Assembly: GCF_033878955.1 (NCBI RefSeq)
Contig: NZ_CP138858.1
Location: forward strand, 5,049,001 to 5,113,000
Source: Coraliomargarita algicola
GTDB taxonomy: Bacteria; Verrucomicrobiota; Verrucomicrobiia; Opitutales; Coraliomargaritaceae
DNA: 64,000 nucleotides
Reading direction: 5' to 3'
The translations under genes were made by a program, and so were the position numbers. Below are positions 34,012-42,719 of this stretch, piece after piece; the first letter of the stretch is position 1; the number at the start of each line of letters is the position of its first letter. Under the pieces are notes generated by a model. It was not told where the DNA came from. It was given only the letters and a program-made list of their open reading frames with translations, and made no database searches.

Positions 34012-35547
34012 ATGAAAGTCATCATGGTCATGTTTGATTCACTCAACCGGCACTATTTGTCGCCCTATGGTTGTGAGTGGACCCATACTCCGAATTTCCG
34101 GCGACTTGCTGAAAAGACTATTCGTTTTGATACTTCCTACGTCTGCTCGATGCCGTGCATACCGGCCCGTCGGGATCTACACACGGGACGGCCCAATTTC
34201 TTACATCGTGGTTGGGGGCCAATGGAACCCTTTGATGAGTCGATGCCACGCATCTTGAAGGAGAATGGGGTATATTCGCATTTGATCACCGATCACTATC
34301 ATTACTTCGAGGATGGTGGCGCGAATTATCATACTAAGTATTCCAGCTATGAAGCCTTTCGTGGGCAGGAAGGCGACCCTTGGGTCGGACAGGTGCGCAA
34401 TCCGGAAATACCTGCAGATGCCGCAGGGCGTCATGGACTGAATGGCTATGGTCCAGCGCGGCAGGATTGGATCAATCGACAGCACATGACCGAAGAAGCA
34501 GCTCAGCCACAAAGTGGTGTATTTCAAGCTGCTTTGGACTTTATTGATCGTAACAAGGGTGAAGATAATTGGTTTCTACAAATTGAGACCTTTGATCCGC
34601 ACGAGCCGTTCTTTTCCCTGCCACAGTACAAAGACCTTTTCTTTGAGCCGCATTACAGGGATTACGATGGACCACACTTCGATTGGCCGAATTACGAAAT
34701 GGTACAAGGGCGTCACAAGTTGGCCGAGCATTCGCGCTACGAATATGCGTCCTTACTCGCGATGTGTGATGCCAAACTGGGCGCCATTATAGATAAGATG
34801 GATGCCGAGAATCTTTGGGAAAATACCATGTTGGTCGTCTGGACCGATCACGGCTTCTTACTTGGAGAGCACGATTGGTGGTCGAAGATTATGATGCCTT
34901 GGTGGGAAGAAACCGCCCGAACGCCTTTCTTTGTCTGGGATCCACGTGTTGGTAAGCAGGGGGAGTCACGTCAGTCACTGGTGCAGCCATCCATTGATCT
35001 GGCGCCGACGATCTTGGGCTTCTTTGATCAGGAAATTCCATCGAGCATGACGGGGCATGATCTACGGCCCATCATGGAGACGGATACGCCAGTTCGTGAG
35101 TCAGCCATTTTCGGCACTTTTGGCAAGCAGGTTAATGTTACCGACGGACGCTATGTATACATGCGTGCCCAGCAGGAACGTCTATCGAAGATCACGGAAT
35201 ACACTCTCATGCCAGCGCATATGCGGACGCCTTTTGGCTGCGATAGCTTTTCGAAAGAACGCATGTCGTTGGCCGAGCCATTTGACTTCATGAAAGGCTG
35301 CCAGGTCATGCAAATCGACTGCACCGGGATGGGTTGGTCCGATGAAGCCTCTTGGGGGCGAGACACGCAGACATGCGAAACCGTGCTTTACGATTTGCAG
35401 ACAGATCCAGAGCAAGAAGCAGCGATCCAGGATGCAGCCATTGAGTTGAAAATGAAACAAAATCTCACGGCTGAAATGGAAACCTGTGATGCCCCGCGTG
35501 ATCAATATTCGCGTCTTGGATTGAACGCACCGGCATCGGCGCATTAG
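34012..35547 (+). CDS. Type I (formylglycine) sulfatase
   Basis: A 511-residue arylsulfatase-superfamily enzyme. Metal-binding residues appear at the start (VIMVMFDSLNRHYL). The maturation motif CIPARRDLHTGR has Cys49 as the residue to be turned into formylglycine. Later metal ligands are in VWTDHGFLLGEHDWW. No signal peptide follows the chosen ATG at 34012; the in-frame upstream ATG would add a poorly conserved leader and would overlap the operator palindrome, so I reject it. The enzyme would remove sulfate esters or N-sulfates from a sugar substrate in the cytoplasm. No formylglycine-generating enzyme is encoded in the window. It lies between the LacI regulator and the dehydratase, each with its own operator. 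Confidence 0.92.
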   Translation: MKVIMVMFDSLNRHYLSPYGCEWTHTPNFRRLAEKTIRFDTSYVCSMPCIPARRDLHTGRPNFLHRGWGPMEPFDESMPRILKENGVYSHLITDHYHYFEDGGANYHTKYSSYEAFRGQEGDPWVGQVRNPEIPADAAGRHGLNGYGPARQDWINRQHMTEEAAQPQSGVFQAALDFIDRNKGEDNWFLQIETFDPHEPFFSLPQYKDLFFEPHYRDYDGPHFDWPNYEMVQGRHKLAEHSRYEYASLLAMCDAKLGAIIDKMDAENLWENTMLVVWTDHGFLLGEHDWWSKIMMPWWEETARTPFFVWDPRVGKQGESRQSLVQPSIDLAPTILGFFDQEIPSSMTGHDLRPIMETDTPVRESAIFGTFGKQVNVTDGRYVYMRAQQERLSKITEYTLMPAHMRTPFGCDSFSKERMSLAEPFDFMKGCQVMQIDCTGMGWSDEASWGRDTQTCETVLYDLQTDPEQEAAIQDAAIELKMKQNLTAEMETCDAPRDQYSRLGLNAPASAH

Positions 35548-35863
35548 AGGCCTGGAGGCTGCGCCTAGAATCTTTCATTTGCATGACCTGTTTCAAATCT
35601 TGAGGCAGTCGAGGGAGATGAATTGTATCCAGACGCTGGGATTAAAGCCGAAACTCATATTCAAATCGCAGCGACCAATCCTAGTCACATCAAAGGTATA
35701 TTTAGAATGCCAAAAGGATGAGTCTTTTAAACAGTCTTGGTATTGACATTTTTTGGTGTGACTGTTTGCTGGTGATATAACGTTTTATTTTCAGCTATAT
35801 CCATCACGATTTCCTCGGGGCACAGGTTCCTCAATTGCTTGCTGAGTCATCGGCCAGATTATC
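35548..35863 (+). other. Intergenic region with an unidentified coding-like stretch
   Basis: This 316-base gap has one operator-like site (35776-35787). Between 35587 and 35721 an open frame without a start codon reads SNLEAVEGDELYPDAGIKAE and then ends IAATNPSHIKGIFRMPKG before a TGA. Its composition looks like the tail of a real protein, but I do not recognise it. It may be a remnant of a deleted gene. Confidence 0.35.
35776..35787. promoter_or_regulatory. LacI-type operator candidate (TATAACGTTTTA)
   Basis: Identical to 22646-22657 and 38071-38082. It lies 77 bases before the dehydratase start codon. Confidence 0.7.
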
Positions 35864-37063
35864 ATGAAAATACAATCCATTGAGACGATTCGGCTCGAAG
35901 CGCATCCTCGATTACTGAACGTGCGAGTGCTTACTGACTTCGGGATCGTAGGCTACGGCGAAACCTACGATAAAGTGCCGGGCAGTGAGGCGGCACTGCA
36001 TGGGACGGTTGCGCCTTTGGTCTTGGGACAGAATGCATTGAATATCAATGCGCTGCAGGCCCTTCTTTTTGATAACATTCGTTACCATGGCTATCAGGGT
36101 GCGGAGTGGCGGGCATGGTCGGCGGTGGAAATTGCTTTGTGGGATATTCTCGCAAAAGCGCAGGGCTGCAGTGTGCGGACCTTATTCGGTGGTGAGGTGC
36201 AGATGACATTGCCCTGCTACAATACCTGCATCGGCTGGGGGGATTGTGAGGATTATCAATTATGGCAAAATGACCCGGCAGCGCTGGCCCTCGGTTTGCT
36301 GGAAGACGGTTATGGGATGATGAAAATCTGGCCCTTTGACAAATTTTCAGAAGCGAGTTTGGGCCAGCAGATTTCACGGAAACATGTGGAAGCGGGGCTC
36401 CAGCCTCTGCGTCAAATCCGTGCAGCCTGTGGTGACAAGATGGTGATCGGGATCGAAGGACATTCCCGTTGGTCGCTGCCCTCTGCCATGCGCATTGCAG
36501 CTGCTTGTGCCGTGGAGGATGTGGAATTTTTGGAAGATCTTTTACCGGCGCATGACGTAGCCTCACTGGCAGCAGTGAATGCGTCCACACGGGTTCCGCT
36601 GGTGGGATCGGAAACGGTGTTTACGCGCTATGCACTACGAGAGCTGATTGAGAAGCGTGCGGTGGATATCGTAATGATCGATCCGATGTGGTGTGGCGGT
36701 TTGTCGGAAACGAGAGCCTGTGCTCAGCTCGCGGCCACCTATGGGCTCCCCGTAATCCTGCACAATTTGGGCGGACCGGTGGCGCATGCCGCCGTCTGTC
36801 AAATTGCGTCGACGATTCCAAATTTATGGGCGATTGAAACCAGTCGAGCGCTGACACAATATGCGTACCCTACTTTGGGGGAGTATCAGCCGAAGCTCGT
36901 GGAAGGTCGAATGCCGCTGCCGTCGGGGAATGGCCTTGGTGCCATGTGGTCCCCCGCGATCTGGGAGGCGCATGCGCAGCAAGTAGTCACATCCAGCGGT
37001 GCGGGGGCGGCAGTGGGGCGGGTTAGCATGGGAGACCACTGGGAACGTCCGGAAATTCGTTAA
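35864..37063 (+). CDS. Enolase-superfamily sugar-acid dehydratase (mandelate racemase/muconate lactonizing type)
   Basis: A 399-residue enzyme of the mandelate racemase group. The N-terminal capping domain (residues 1-110) contains VGYGETYDKVPGSEAAL. In the barrel, Lys154 lies in MMKIWPF, the metal ligands are Glu198 (IGIEGH), Glu224 (FLEDLLP) and Glu250 (VGSET), and the general base His300 is in ILHNLGGP. Such enzymes remove water from sugar acids such as galactonate, rhamnonate or fuconate, giving 2-keto-3-deoxy acids. The neighbouring SDR and the nearby rhamnosidase make a deoxy-sugar acid attractive, but specificity is inferred only from context. The gene is 13 bases upstream of the SDR gene, so both are probably one operon. 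Confidence 0.9.
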   Translation: MKIQSIETIRLEAHPRLLNVRVLTDFGIVGYGETYDKVPGSEAALHGTVAPLVLGQNALNINALQALLFDNIRYHGYQGAEWRAWSAVEIALWDILAKAQGCSVRTLFGGEVQMTLPCYNTCIGWGDCEDYQLWQNDPAALALGLLEDGYGMMKIWPFDKFSEASLGQQISRKHVEAGLQPLRQIRAACGDKMVIGIEGHSRWSLPSAMRIAAACAVEDVEFLEDLLPAHDVASLAAVNASTRVPLVGSETVFTRYALRELIEKRAVDIVMIDPMWCGGLSETRACAQLAATYGLPVILHNLGGPVAHAAVCQIASTIPNLWAIETSRALTQYAYPTLGEYQPKLVEGRMPLPSGNGLGAMWSPAIWEAHAQQVVTSSGAGAAVGRVSMGDHWERPEIR

Positions 37064-37076
37064 AACAAAGGCAATT

Positions 37077-37880
37077 ATGAGTATTGGAAATCAATCATTG
37101 GTAGGCAGACGTGCACTGATCACCGGAGCCGGCGAGGGACTGGGGCGAGGCATCGCTAAAGCCTTTGCCGGGCAGGGAGCCTCGGTCGCCGTCTGCTCGC
37201 TGAATGGTGAAGAGGCTGAAGCCACCGCTACGATCTGTGCCGAATACGGGGTGAAAACCTATGCAGCCGGATTCGATTTACTGGATGACTCGGCGACACT
37301 CGACTTTGCTGCCGAGTCCGCACGTCAGTTGGGCGGGCCCATTGATCTTTTCGTGCACAATGCCGCGGTCATGCCCGTATATCCCATTGATTCGATGCCG
37401 ATGGCTCAACTGGATCTGGCCTTGAATGTCAATTTACGGGTGGCTGCTTTGTTGACGCAGGCTTTGGCCCCCGGAATGAAGTTGCAAGGGAAAGGGGCCA
37501 TCTTGTATATGAGCTCGGGAATGGCCTACTATGGGATTGCCGAGCATAGTATTTACTGTGCGACCAAGGCGGGTCTGCTCGGTCTTGCGCGAGGCTTGGC
37601 TATGGAACTCGCGCCATTTGGTATCCGAGTGAATACGGTGAGTCCGGGGACGATTGATTCGCCAATGCTGAATCAGTTTATCGAAGGTCAAGGAGGCGAC
37701 CAAGAGGCAACACGTGCTGCCTTCGATGTGATGCACCCTCGTGGGAGAGTCGGCACTATTGCGGAAGTCGCTGCGACCTTTGTTTTTCTGGCCAGTGATG
37801 CGGCCGCCAATATCACTGCCACAGACCTGCGTTGTGATGGTGGCTTGGCGGTCAAAGGGATTCAACCTGTGCAGAAATAG
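37077..37880 (+). CDS. SDR-family NAD(P)-dependent sugar (acid) dehydrogenase
   Basis: A 267-residue classical short-chain dehydrogenase. The cofactor loop TGAGEGLGRG is at 16-25, the NAA motif at 95-97, and the catalytic triad is Ser146/147, Tyr160 and Lys164 (YCATK). The C-terminus has the SDR ending SDAAANITATDLRCDGG. The start at 37077 gives a standard length; the longer frame begins inside the dehydratase gene. Coupled with the dehydratase, it probably oxidises the free sugar or the 2-keto-3-deoxy acid. Confidence 0.92.
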   Translation: MSIGNQSLVGRRALITGAGEGLGRGIAKAFAGQGASVAVCSLNGEEAEATATICAEYGVKTYAAGFDLLDDSATLDFAAESARQLGGPIDLFVHNAAVMPVYPIDSMPMAQLDLALNVNLRVAALLTQALAPGMKLQGKGAILYMSSGMAYYGIAEHSIYCATKAGLLGLARGLAMELAPFGIRVNTVSPGTIDSPMLNQFIEGQGGDQEATRAAFDVMHPRGRVGTIAEVAATFVFLASDAAANITATDLRCDGGLAVKGIQPVQK

Positions 37881-38070
37881 GGCTTACTAGAATGTTTTGG
37901 TGGAACTCCTTGTCCGCTGAATCCTATACTGCGATTCATTGTGAGCCAGGTTAAACGCAATTTTCGGGCGATCATATTGAGGTAGAGATTTAGCCTGATT
38001 TACAATTTCTTTTATAAGAGCAGTGAAATTTATTTGACATAGAAGGAAGTGGCAGGATATTGATATGTGC

Positions 38071-38082
38071 TATAACGTTTTA
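38071..38082. promoter_or_regulatory. LacI-type operator candidate (TATAACGTTTTA)
   Basis: Identical to 22646-22657 and 35776-35787, about 32 bases upstream of the PEP-CTERM protein start. The short distance suggests it overlaps the promoter or the start of the transcript. Confidence 0.7.
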
Positions 38083-38113
38083 TTCGATTTAAACACCTAA
38101 AACCCAATACCCT

Positions 38114-38989
38114 ATGATTATGAAAAAAATGAATATCGGTTCTTCTGCTTTGGCAGTAGTTATAACTGGCCTCTCGTTGGCAACGACGACCAATTCCTTT
38201 GCGGAATTGCTGTCCTATGACGGTTTTGACCTTGGCGGCGGTGGCACGGCTTACACACAAGATGCAACTGTCAATGGCGCTGGATTTGGCACTGGATGGT
38301 CTGGAAATTGGACGGGTGGGGCTGATTACATTGCAGGTGCTGGTTCACTGGATATTGGTGGAGAGGCTACTGATTCCGGTGTTTTGACCTATGCGACTAC
38401 TTCTAATAGTCAGACTATAAGTCGTGACTATATTACGACTTTTGGAGGGGCGACTCCAGCTCTGAGTGAAGCATGGTCGAGTTTCGTTTTTGAAAGAAAT
38501 AATACGCGCGAACTTGTGATTAATCCATTCGCATCGGGTAATAACTATTTTGGTCTAAGGGTTGGGAACGGGAGTAGTAATATGTTTGCCCGAAATCGTG
38601 AATTTGGAACTGAAACCTTTTCGTTAGATAGTTTCTCACTTGTTACAGGAACCGATTATTTTGTGGTCTCGCAATTGCTCTTCAATGACAGTGGAACTAA
38701 TGATGTCTTAAATGTATGGATTGTAGATGCTGCGAGCTATGACGGAACAATTTCTGAAACTGCCACGATGAGTGTCGCTGTCGATGTAGATACTAGCTAT
38801 GATTCATTAGCTTTTTATGTGCAGAATCCACAGGATGGTGCTAATGCGTTCCGCATGGATGAATTTCGTTTAGGCACTTCCTTCGCAGATGTTGCGGTCA
38901 TTCCAGAGCCTTCAACGGCTGCATTACTGACAGCTTTACTCTCCGTATGTTTGATTGGCTTTCAACGCCGTTCCAAAGTATCTAAATAG
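38114..38989 (+). CDS. PEP-CTERM sorted surface protein
   Basis: A 291-residue exported protein. It has a signal peptide at the N-terminus (KMNIGSSALAVVITG, ending NSFAE), a beta-rich body with LSYDGFD, GTGWSGNWTGG and many Thr/Ser/Asn, and a C-terminal sorting tail: VIPEPSTAAL, a hydrophobic helix and the basic end FQRRSKVSK. PEP-CTERM proteins are cleaved by an exosortase and anchored or exported to extracellular material. No exosortase is encoded here. The gene has its own operator and a strong terminator, and sits beside the sugar-acid genes; it may bind the substrate glycan. Start could also be the ATG two codons downstream. Confidence 0.88.
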   Translation: MIMKKMNIGSSALAVVITGLSLATTTNSFAELLSYDGFDLGGGGTAYTQDATVNGAGFGTGWSGNWTGGADYIAGAGSLDIGGEATDSGVLTYATTSNSQTISRDYITTFGGATPALSEAWSSFVFERNNTRELVINPFASGNNYFGLRVGNGSSNMFARNREFGTETFSLDSFSLVTGTDYFVVSQLLFNDSGTNDVLNVWIVDAASYDGTISETATMSVAVDVDTSYDSLAFYVQNPQDGANAFRMDEFRLGTSFADVAVIPEPSTAALLTALLSVCLIGFQRRSKVSK

Positions 38990-39000
38990 TATAAAATTTC

Positions 39001-39035
39001 AGCCTACGCAGTTTATTCTGCGTAGGCTTTTTTTT
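39001..39035 (+). terminator. Intrinsic terminator after the PEP-CTERM gene
   Basis: A perfect 11-bp stem (AGCCTACGCAG at 39001-39011, CTGCGTAGGCT at 39018-39028) with a 6-base loop, followed by eight T. It is 12 bases beyond the stop codon. Confidence 0.95.
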
Positions 39036-39064
39036 GAGGCGGAATTTATCGTCAATTCGCGTGA

Positions 39065-40546
39065 TAAGTTAGTCGCCCCTTAAAAAAAAGTCGATCTAGT
39101 TGTGTATCAACTTGATGCGGTTTATGTATTTGTTTTAATCGACCATTAAACTCGCTTAAACGCTAGAAAACTGGTCATTTTAATGAAACCGAAGTCCCGC
39201 TCCGCCGAACCCGCTCAATTTTTCCAATAAGATTTGGATCATTTGCTCGATCAACGTCAGCCACTTTACAAGTTGGCCAACCAGCTGCCTTGGGAAGAGC
39301 TGGAAGAAGCCTTCGGGAGTTATTACAGCCAGATTGGTCGCCCGGCTTTACCGACACGCTTAATGGCGGGCCTTTTACTTTTAAAGCAGTTGGAGAATCT
39401 ATCGGACGAACGAGTCTGCGCGGCCTGGGCACGCGATCCTTACATGCAATATTTTTGCGGCGAACGTTACTTCCAGTGGAAGCTGCCGTGCGAGCCGAGT
39501 GAGCTGGTTCACTTCCGTAATCGCATTGGTGGTGAGGGCGTGGAAAAGATCTTCAAGATGACGGTAGAATGCACGCTGATAAAGTGGCGAAGGAAGAAGA
39601 ACTGGTGGCTGACACGACGGTTCAAGAGGCCAATGTTAAGTTCCCTACGGACACGCGCTTGCATGTGGATTGCATCGAGAAGCTCTGGCGTATGGGTGAG
39701 GCCGAGGAAGTTTCCTGGCGTCGTAGTTATGTGCGAACGGTGCCTGCCTTGTTGGCGCGTCTGCGCACCCGAATCAACCGTTTGGTGAAGGAGCGCAGGA
39801 AGTGCCGTCGTAAAATTAAAACGATCGCAGGCCGCTTGTTACGTGACTTTAAGCGTAATGCTGGCTCTTGCGGTGAGTTGCTCTACGCCGAGGAACTTGC
39901 ATTGATCGAGCGTGTGCTCCGGCAGAAGCGCCACGATAAGAACAAGGTCTATTCCCTTCACGATCCGCAGGTGCTGTGCATCGCCAAAGGCAAGGGCCAC
40001 AAAAAGTATGAGTTTGGAAGGAAGGCTTCGGTGACGATGCTGCGCGACAGCGGCGTGATCGTCTCGGCGGTCAGCTTCAAAGAAAATCTCTACGACGGTG
40101 ACACCTTGGAACCTGCACTCGAACAGGCCTCGTCTATGACCGGAAAAAGCTTCGAAAGCGTCTTAGTGGACAAGGGCTATCGCGGCCGTAAAAACGTCCG
40201 TGGAACCGAGGTGGTTATCCCCGGAAAGATTAGCAAAAAGCTCAGTGCGTATCATCGGCGCAAACAACGAAAACGCAATGGCCGGCGGCGGCGATCGAGC
40301 CAGTCATCGGCCACCTTAAGAGTGACTATCGCATGGCTCGGTGCTTCCTGAAAGGAGCACTTGGGGCCGAACTTAACCTCGGACTCGCCGCAGCTGCCTG
40401 GAACCTCAAACAGTGGATTAATGAGCTTCTTTTTGCCCTCATTTTATGGAGCGAGCATAAATTCCAATCACGTAACATACACCTCCTAAACAAATTTTAC
40501 TCGGCTCTTAGAGCCGCATAGTGCTTTTTAAGGCACGACTAAGTTA
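39065..40546 (+). mobile_element. IS5-type insertion sequence, decayed
   Basis: About 1.48 kb bounded by imperfect 22-base terminal inverted repeats: TAAGTTAGTCGCCCCTTAAA at 39065 and the reverse complement TAACTTAGTCGTGCCTTAAA ending at 40546, 19 of 22 positions matching across the full length. It carries one transposase gene interrupted twice. No convincing target duplication is visible at the flanks. It was inserted downstream of the PEP-CTERM terminator. Confidence 0.75.
39234..40521 (+). pseudogene. IS5-family DDE transposase gene with two frameshifts
   Basis: Three adjoining frames together spell one IS5/IS1182-like transposase. The first part (39234-~39570) holds the N-terminal domain with YFCGERYFQWKLPCEPSEL and VHFRNRIG. 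The second (~39570-~40285) starts HADKVAKEEELVADTTVQEA and continues KFPTDTRLH, including the DDE Asp at VADTTVQ and a second near VLVDKGYRG. The third contains EPVIGHLKSDYRMARCFLKG with the final Glu, and ends near SALRAA. The frame changes occur near 39570 and near 40285, so no full transposase is made. Some IS elements use one programmed shift, but two separate shifts indicate decay. Confidence 0.88.
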
Positions 40547-40867
40547 CTGTTAATCCGGGTGATTCGCATCTTGCCCGATGTAATGCGTGAGTTGGCAATA
40601 TAGAAAGTAGGACGCATGGATCCACAGCGAAAACGTCCGGCTCTTTTGGTCGACCCCATCACTCGGCGGCTAAATTGCGAACCATCCCAACAGGGATGAG
40701 CTTACAAAGCTGATTAAAGACGACGGAACTGTGCTTGGTTGTTTTTGTTTTATCACGACTTCCTTGGTCGGAAGTCGGCCTAAGCCAATCACTTTTTTTA
40801 TTTTTAGCCCATCCCGATGGGGTGGCTGTGTCTTTATTTCTATTATTTCACATCTTTGAGTTTTGCG

Positions 40868-40879
40868 CAATAACGTATT
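40868..40879. promoter_or_regulatory. Operator-like half-site before the truncated secreted gene
   Basis: CAATAACGTATT and the following CCT repeat the ATAACGTATTCCT string found at 4339-4351 before GH43. A further half-site CTATAACC lies at 40891. The truncated gene at 40944 was probably under the same kind of control. Confidence 0.4.
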
Positions 40880-40943
40880 CCTTAGTCGTGCTATAACCTA
40901 TTACTTTCTGCGATTAATCGACAACAATGAAACTTGCGATTTT

Positions 40944-41107
40944 ATGAATGATCAAAATTTCTTGTTTTTTCTAACTTTCTTATTGGCTCCTATGATTTGT
41001 AACGCAGCTGAACCAAGTAAAGGGTGACACAGGTTGGCCTGGATTAATTACATTAGATAGTTCTACGGAATATCCGTGGGCACTGATTCAGACACCAAGT
41101 AATCTAC
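40944..41107 (+). pseudogene. Truncated secreted-protein gene
   Basis: An ATG at 40944 starts MNDQNFLFFLTFLLAPMICN followed by AAEPSKG and a stop at 41027: a complete signal peptide with cleavage expected after NAA. One base of frame change continues it as GDTGWPGLITLDSSTEYPWA to LIQTPSNLQ, after which the sequence becomes the antisense of an IS66 fragment. It is the 5' end of an exported protein gene, cut off by the insertion and then frameshifted. The original family is not recognisable from about 55 residues. Confidence 0.6.
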
Positions 41108-41376
41108 AGCTGGCAAACATTGGCCAGGCTAAACAAATCCGCGACGGCTTCAATCCAGTCAGCCATTGTCTTGCGTGAGAGCTGCGCGCCCCAATGCGCG
41201 GACATCTTCTCCTGCCGATACAAGGGGATATGGTAAAGGTATTTACCCAATGCTATATATGAGAGCAGCTCCGCAGAGGCGTAACTGTTGTCAATGTGCC
41301 GTTTCAGCGCTGGAGCAATCGTCGGTGGCCGTGAGCGATCCAACTTATGACGGAACCACGGGCGGATAATCGCACA
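41104..41376 (-). pseudogene. IS66-family transposase fragment
   Basis: The minus strand reads about 90 residues typical of the central part of IS66 transposases: RPPTIAPALKRHIDNSYASA, YIALGKYLYHIPLYRQEKMS and LSRKTMADWIEAVADLF. Both ends of the transposase are missing and no inverted repeats are visible. It joins directly onto the truncated secreted-protein gene at its lower coordinate end. Confidence 0.85.
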
Positions 41377-41500
41377 CTTCCACTAGGTGACTAGAGTCCC
41401 TTTACCGCAGGCCATCTGAGGCATTTGATCAATCAGTTAGCGCTGTAAATTGATGAATTCGAAGGTTTTTCAATTATCACTTTACAATGGCAAGCATAAC

Positions 41501-41512
41501 TATAACGATTTA
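41501..41512. promoter_or_regulatory. Operator-like site before the mutarotase-fold gene
   Basis: TATAACGATTTA retains the TATAACG half and central CG, with two mismatched pairs. It lies about 155 bases upstream of the mutarotase-fold gene start at 41667, the only intact gene it could control. Confidence 0.45.
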
Positions 41513-41666
41513 CTTGATGCTCAAAGAAACAATACCTCATTGTCCCGTGCTCGACCCTTTCTTTGCCTTTTGCAAGCATGTCGATGGCGGGGAGTCGTGG
41601 TTGGAGTTGTTTCTACGGTTTCGTCGTGTATATGTTAGGACTGTTGCTGGTTGAATCGTCACCGTG

Positions 41667-42677
41667 ATGCTTAAAATAGACTTTAGATTGATTGTTGTAT
41701 GCCTGCAGGTCTGCCTCGCCATCGGGGCATTGCGAGCAGAGGAAGCCTATAGCCGTCAACAAGACGGATTCGAGGTCCTGGGAGCACGCAATGAATATTG
41801 GGCCATCGAGGTGGTTCCAGATCTTGGAGGGAAAGTCATTTCACTCCAAGACCAGGTCTCCAGGCGGGAATGGCTTTGGTCGCGATTAGAGGATCGCAGT
41901 TTGATGAAGGACCTTCGTTTCGGTTTCGGTAATTTGATGGGCGCCGATGAATTACTTCCTAATTTGAAGCCGGAGACTAGGCAGGGACACGCATTGCCTG
42001 ATCATGGCGAAGTGTGGTCGAGTTCAGTTGATTGGGATGCGGATCTGCTTGAAAACTCTGGAACCTTGAAGACCTATTTGGATTTAAAGGTCTTACCTAT
42101 TCGCTACATGCGCGAAATCAGCCTCGATGGCGCGATGTTGCGGATGCGCTTTATTGTCGAAAACCTGTCGGATAAGAAAATTCCGTTTTTGTGGGCCTGG
42201 CATCCTATTATTACGGTAGAGGAGGGGGACACAATGTATATGGATACAGTTCCGCCGAAATTTCGCGTTGTCGGGTATCCCGGGTTGAGGCAGGTTTCGA
42301 TTGGTGATGTCATCACTTGGCCAGGATTGGAGGCTGGAGTCGATTTGTCACAATTATCCTTTCCGGAAATACCGAAAGCTGGAATTAAAGTCTACTCAGA
42401 TTCACCATCTGATGGCCGTATCCTACTGTCGAACACTTTCACTGGATCAGCACTCACAGTTGAGTATGATCTGGGATACCTTCCTTATCTTGCCATTTGG
42501 TTGTCTCGAGGTGTTTGGGGGAATGCGCATCATTTAATTTTAGAACCCACCAACCGCTCCAGCGAATATCTGTCTGACGACACCGAGAAGCTGAAATCGA
42601 GCGGCTGGTTGCTTCCCCATGAACGGCGTGAATGGGAAATACGTTTGACGAATCACAGCGTCCGCACTTCGGAATGA
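41667..42677 (+). CDS. Exported galactose mutarotase-fold protein
   Basis: A 336-residue protein with a signal peptide (RLIVVCLQVCLAIGALRAEE). The body has the beta-supersandwich pattern of aldose-1-epimerase-like proteins: WAIEVVPDLGGKVISLQDQ (residues about 42-60), GADELLPNL, DHGEVWSSSVDWD, FLWAWHPIITV and HHLILEPTNR near the C-terminus. The His and Glu positions fit sugar binding, but it is not a typical galM. It may bind or epimerise a sugar in the periplasm. The gene precedes the ExbB operon by 42 bases in the same direction, so it may be its first gene. I chose ATG at 41667 over the GTG one codon earlier. Confidence 0.75.
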   Translation: MLKIDFRLIVVCLQVCLAIGALRAEEAYSRQQDGFEVLGARNEYWAIEVVPDLGGKVISLQDQVSRREWLWSRLEDRSLMKDLRFGFGNLMGADELLPNLKPETRQGHALPDHGEVWSSSVDWDADLLENSGTLKTYLDLKVLPIRYMREISLDGAMLRMRFIVENLSDKKIPFLWAWHPIITVEEGDTMYMDTVPPKFRVVGYPGLRQVSIGDVITWPGLEAGVDLSQLSFPEIPKAGIKVYSDSPSDGRILLSNTFTGSALTVEYDLGYLPYLAIWLSRGVWGNAHHLILEPTNRSSEYLSDDTEKLKSSGWLLPHERREWEIRLTNHSVRTSE

Positions 42678-42719
42678 ACCGACTAGTGGCAACAATTTTA
42701 TCCATTAGAATACACTATT

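Larger units (their letters stand above)
40547..41663. other. Gene-poor region of remnants between the IS5 element and the mutarotase gene
   Basis: Over 1.1 kb without an intact gene. It contains short hairpins such as CATCCCAACAGGGATG (40683-40698), an operator-like half-site at 40868, the truncated secreted-protein gene at 40944 and the IS66 fragment on the minus strand up to 41372. From 41373 to 41663 I see only an operator-like site at 41501. It looks like a site of repeated insertion and deletion. Confidence 0.6.

Noticed and set aside
36045..36590. 181-codon minus-strand frame opposite the dehydratase gene
   Set aside because: Pro/His/Arg/Ser-rich reading of the other strand of a clear enzyme gene; typical shadow frame.
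40670..40870. 66-codon minus-strand frame between IS5 and the truncated gene
   Set aside because: No recognisable domain, low-complexity and overlaps short hairpins; probably non-coding remnant.
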